This document shows positions 39,128 to 41,099 of a stretch of 41,099 bases of DNA, one piece after another. Made by a program: the position numbers and the translations under genes. The notes beneath the pieces are model-generated. The model did not search any database, was not told the origin of the DNA, and was given only the letters and a program-made list of their open reading frames with translations. The stretch is taken from contig WELB01000215.1 in the NCBI GenBank assembly GCA_009602725.1, positions 110,124 to 151,222 of the forward strand. Reading direction: 5' to 3'. Origin of the DNA: Spirogloea muscicola. Taxonomy: Eukaryota; Streptophyta; Zygnematophyceae; Spirogloeales; Spirogloeaceae. Position 1 is the first letter of the stretch; each line of letters begins with the position of its first letter.

Positions 39128-40740
39128 TCAACTGCAAGCACAAGTCGTCTCCACATTCCCACCAGTGATGGTTACCTCGACACGGCAGCTTTGCCCCATT
39201 GGACAATTGCCTTTTCTGCACTTGTAAGTTACCTCATTACCGTGTGTTGTGGTTTGGAGCGAATTGTGGTCACAAGCAGGTGGTGATGGCGGCGGCGGGT
39301 GTGGGGGAGGAAGGGGAGAACCACAAGTGTTCCCTGCAAATACGCCAAGAAATAAAGTCTGAGAAAGACTACATCAAGAGTAGTGCGATGCAGCAAGCCA
39401 CAGCTGGATTTGGAAGGCAACTCTTAGTGTCACCGAGTTCTGCCCTGCTTCGTGACTGGAAAGGACCTAACATTTCAAGCCAAAATCCTAGGAAGCATAC
39501 GGCATGGAACGCCTTCCCCTGTCCCTCCTTACCAGGACCGCCTTGATCCTGAACTCTGAAGCTAAAAGAACTGTACGCCATATTTAAATGAGAGCAAGTG
39601 TGTCTAACCCACGTTCCAAGTCGAGGTAGTACCTGTTTTAACGCACTGGCAATTGGTTACACCATTAGAGCCTGTATCCTGGCACTCACATCCACCTGCC
39701 ACAGGCAGCAGTCACATGTTGTTGTCGTCCAATGCCACGATGTAGAGCACAAATCTAAGGAAAAATCCCCGGCAACAATCTACATGGGCTGTGCAACCAG
39801 AGGACCTGCATGTGGATCACAATATGGCAAGATAAACAAAATTACATGCTACATCATTCCAGATTGCAGGGAGACGATTCTTACATGAAGGGGAGCAGCC
39901 TCCACCGCAGGGACAACTGCCTGCAGTCCCGCCAGTAGCACCATTGCATTGCTTTGTGCAGCCATTATTTGAGCAAGTCTCTGTCAGCCGTCTCTGGCGC
40001 TGCAGTCCCTCATAACGCTCTTGAGTGTCATTGCAAAGCCTCACACGATGGGGCCGAAGGGGAGGGACACTCTCATGAGGCCAAGTGCACTTGCGCAGTG
40101 CTGTTGGAAACTGCCTGGGGTAGTATCCGGTGTCCACCAGCGTTGAGACTCCAATTGTCATATGATTGACGGCCTCACAAGTCAGACGGACCAGGGAGGC
40201 TCCCTCCACGGGCTCGAATTTGATGTGGCAGCTGGTAAAGCGGTCAGCCGCAACATGGTCCCCTGCTTCGCACGTGACACAGCGCCACCTGCCCAGCAAC
40301 AGGACTAACATCAATAGAGGTCAGACTTAGGGTGCTTGGCAAGCATCAAGCACATGCCTATGTTGCCTTCGCAGACGTACAGCGCTCCCTCTCTTGTGCT
40401 GCACGTCCTCGTCAAGTGAGCATACAAACAATGTGCTGGTCGCAGCAATCACGGCATACCAAAGGCAAGGCCTGGCTGGTCCGACCAGCTCACCTCGCTG
40501 TCGAAGTGCAGCCTGTGTGATTTGATGGACCAGAATGCAGTCCTCACTGTCTGTCGTCATGCCAGCCGGCAGCTCCTTGGCTTGGAAGATCTCCCCTGTC
40601 TCATCGCTGAGGATGGCAAATTCCAGCTCCATCTTGACAGCATTGGCCACAGTGCAGCTCAAGAGTGCGACAGCCGCGAGCAACGCAAAGCCAAAGCGGA
40701 GCCGGCTCCACGCAGCCATGGCCAGCCTGCTTGTTGCCAT
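39128..40740 (-). CDS. Cysteine-rich secreted protein family, copy 3 (best preserved)
   Basis: Exons on the minus strand: 40740-40460 (or 40494), 40288-39885, 39695-39633, 39555-39533 (23-nt microexon), 39220-39128 (TGA). With the donor at 40460 the model is in frame for 287 codons. The N-terminus has a signal peptide (LRFGFALLAAVALLSCTVANA), then ELEFAILSDETGEIFQAKEL and SEDCILVH. Exon 2 has WRCVTCEAGDHVAADRFTSC, FEPVEGASLVRLTC, STLVDTGYYPRQFPTALRKC, RVRLCNDTQERYEGLQR and a Gly/Cys-rich end. Exon 3 adds CECQDTGSNGVTNCQC and exon 5 CRKGNCPMGQSC...TTCACS. It is presumably secreted and disulphide-rich. No known family is recognised. Relative to copies 1 and 2, exon 1 carries a 5-nt insertion (AAATC) after the VH codons; using the conserved donor (40494) would shift the frame. 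Confidence 0.7.
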
Positions 40741-40960
40741 CGCTCACGCAAAGGGCAGAGGGCAGCAGGGGTTACTTTGGTCTGCACTGAGTGGCAAGCA
40801 AACTGAGCTTCGAGACTGGTATACTTGTGTAGAACACGATGAGGGGCTCGAGAGCGAGGGGCTTGAAGTACAGAGGACACGAGGGGCTGAGATGAGAGGG
40901 AAGGAGTGCAGGGAAGGAGAGAGGGGTGTGGGGTTGAGGAGGGCGATAGAGAGGGAGAGA
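40741..40960. other. Upstream region of copy 3
   Basis: Short 5' flank turning into purine-rich sequence (GAGGGGCTCGAGAGCGAGGGG; GGAGAGAGGGG) before the AG microsatellite. No gene. It may contain the promoter. Confidence 0.4.

Positions 40961-41099
<139 letters not shown>

Overview
The window looks like nuclear DNA of a green alga or an early-branching green-lineage organism with a large, repeat-rich genome. Genes are split by canonical GT-AG introns, and coding exons of the best models are strongly G/C at third positions. Two genes point the same way: an RRP6-like 3 exonuclease of the plant type, and a GPI-anchored transferrin of the kind known from algae such as Dunaliella. The species cannot be named from sequence alone.

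Layout. 0.1-1.1 kb: a two-exon plus-strand gene of unknown function, probably 5'-incomplete. 1.7-9.0 kb: a 13-exon minus-strand gene whose exons join in frame to 1007 codons (RRP6L3: DEDDy exonuclease, HRDC, EXD2-like zinc/HNH-type C-terminus). 10.6-13.4 kb: an 8-exon minus-strand gene for a single-lobe, secreted, GPI-anchored transferrin (480 aa). 13.5-20 kb: dense dispersed repeats plus an A/T-rich orphan exon pair. 20.0-21.3 kb (plus), 27.7-28.6 kb (minus) and 39.1-40.7 kb (minus): three paralogues of an unrecognised secreted cysteine-rich family, each with at least one lesion in the simplest gene model. Between them lie repeat fields (22-25 kb, 29-37 kb), several orphan exon-like frames and low-complexity tracts. 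The window ends in about 140 bp of (AG)n.

The main repeat is a superfamily of 5'-truncated mobile-element copies, several tens in 41 kb. Many keep the same 3' part: the last codons of a protein ending ...SDLRLLSRGY-stop, a short 3' UTR, a GGGCTGG/CCAGCCC hairpin and one of several alternative tails. One tail-variant copy sits inside another repeat whose uninterrupted counterpart is also present here, so the insertion boundaries can be read.

How genes relate: RRP6L3 and transferrin are tandem on the minus strand 1.6 kb apart, and gene A converges on RRP6L3. Nothing suggests an operon. Transferrin would act at the cell surface in iron binding or uptake, RRP6L3 in RNA/DNA 3'-end processing, and the cysteine-rich family outside the cell. 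Gene models were built by hand from splice signals, phase and family similarity; untranslated regions were not defined.
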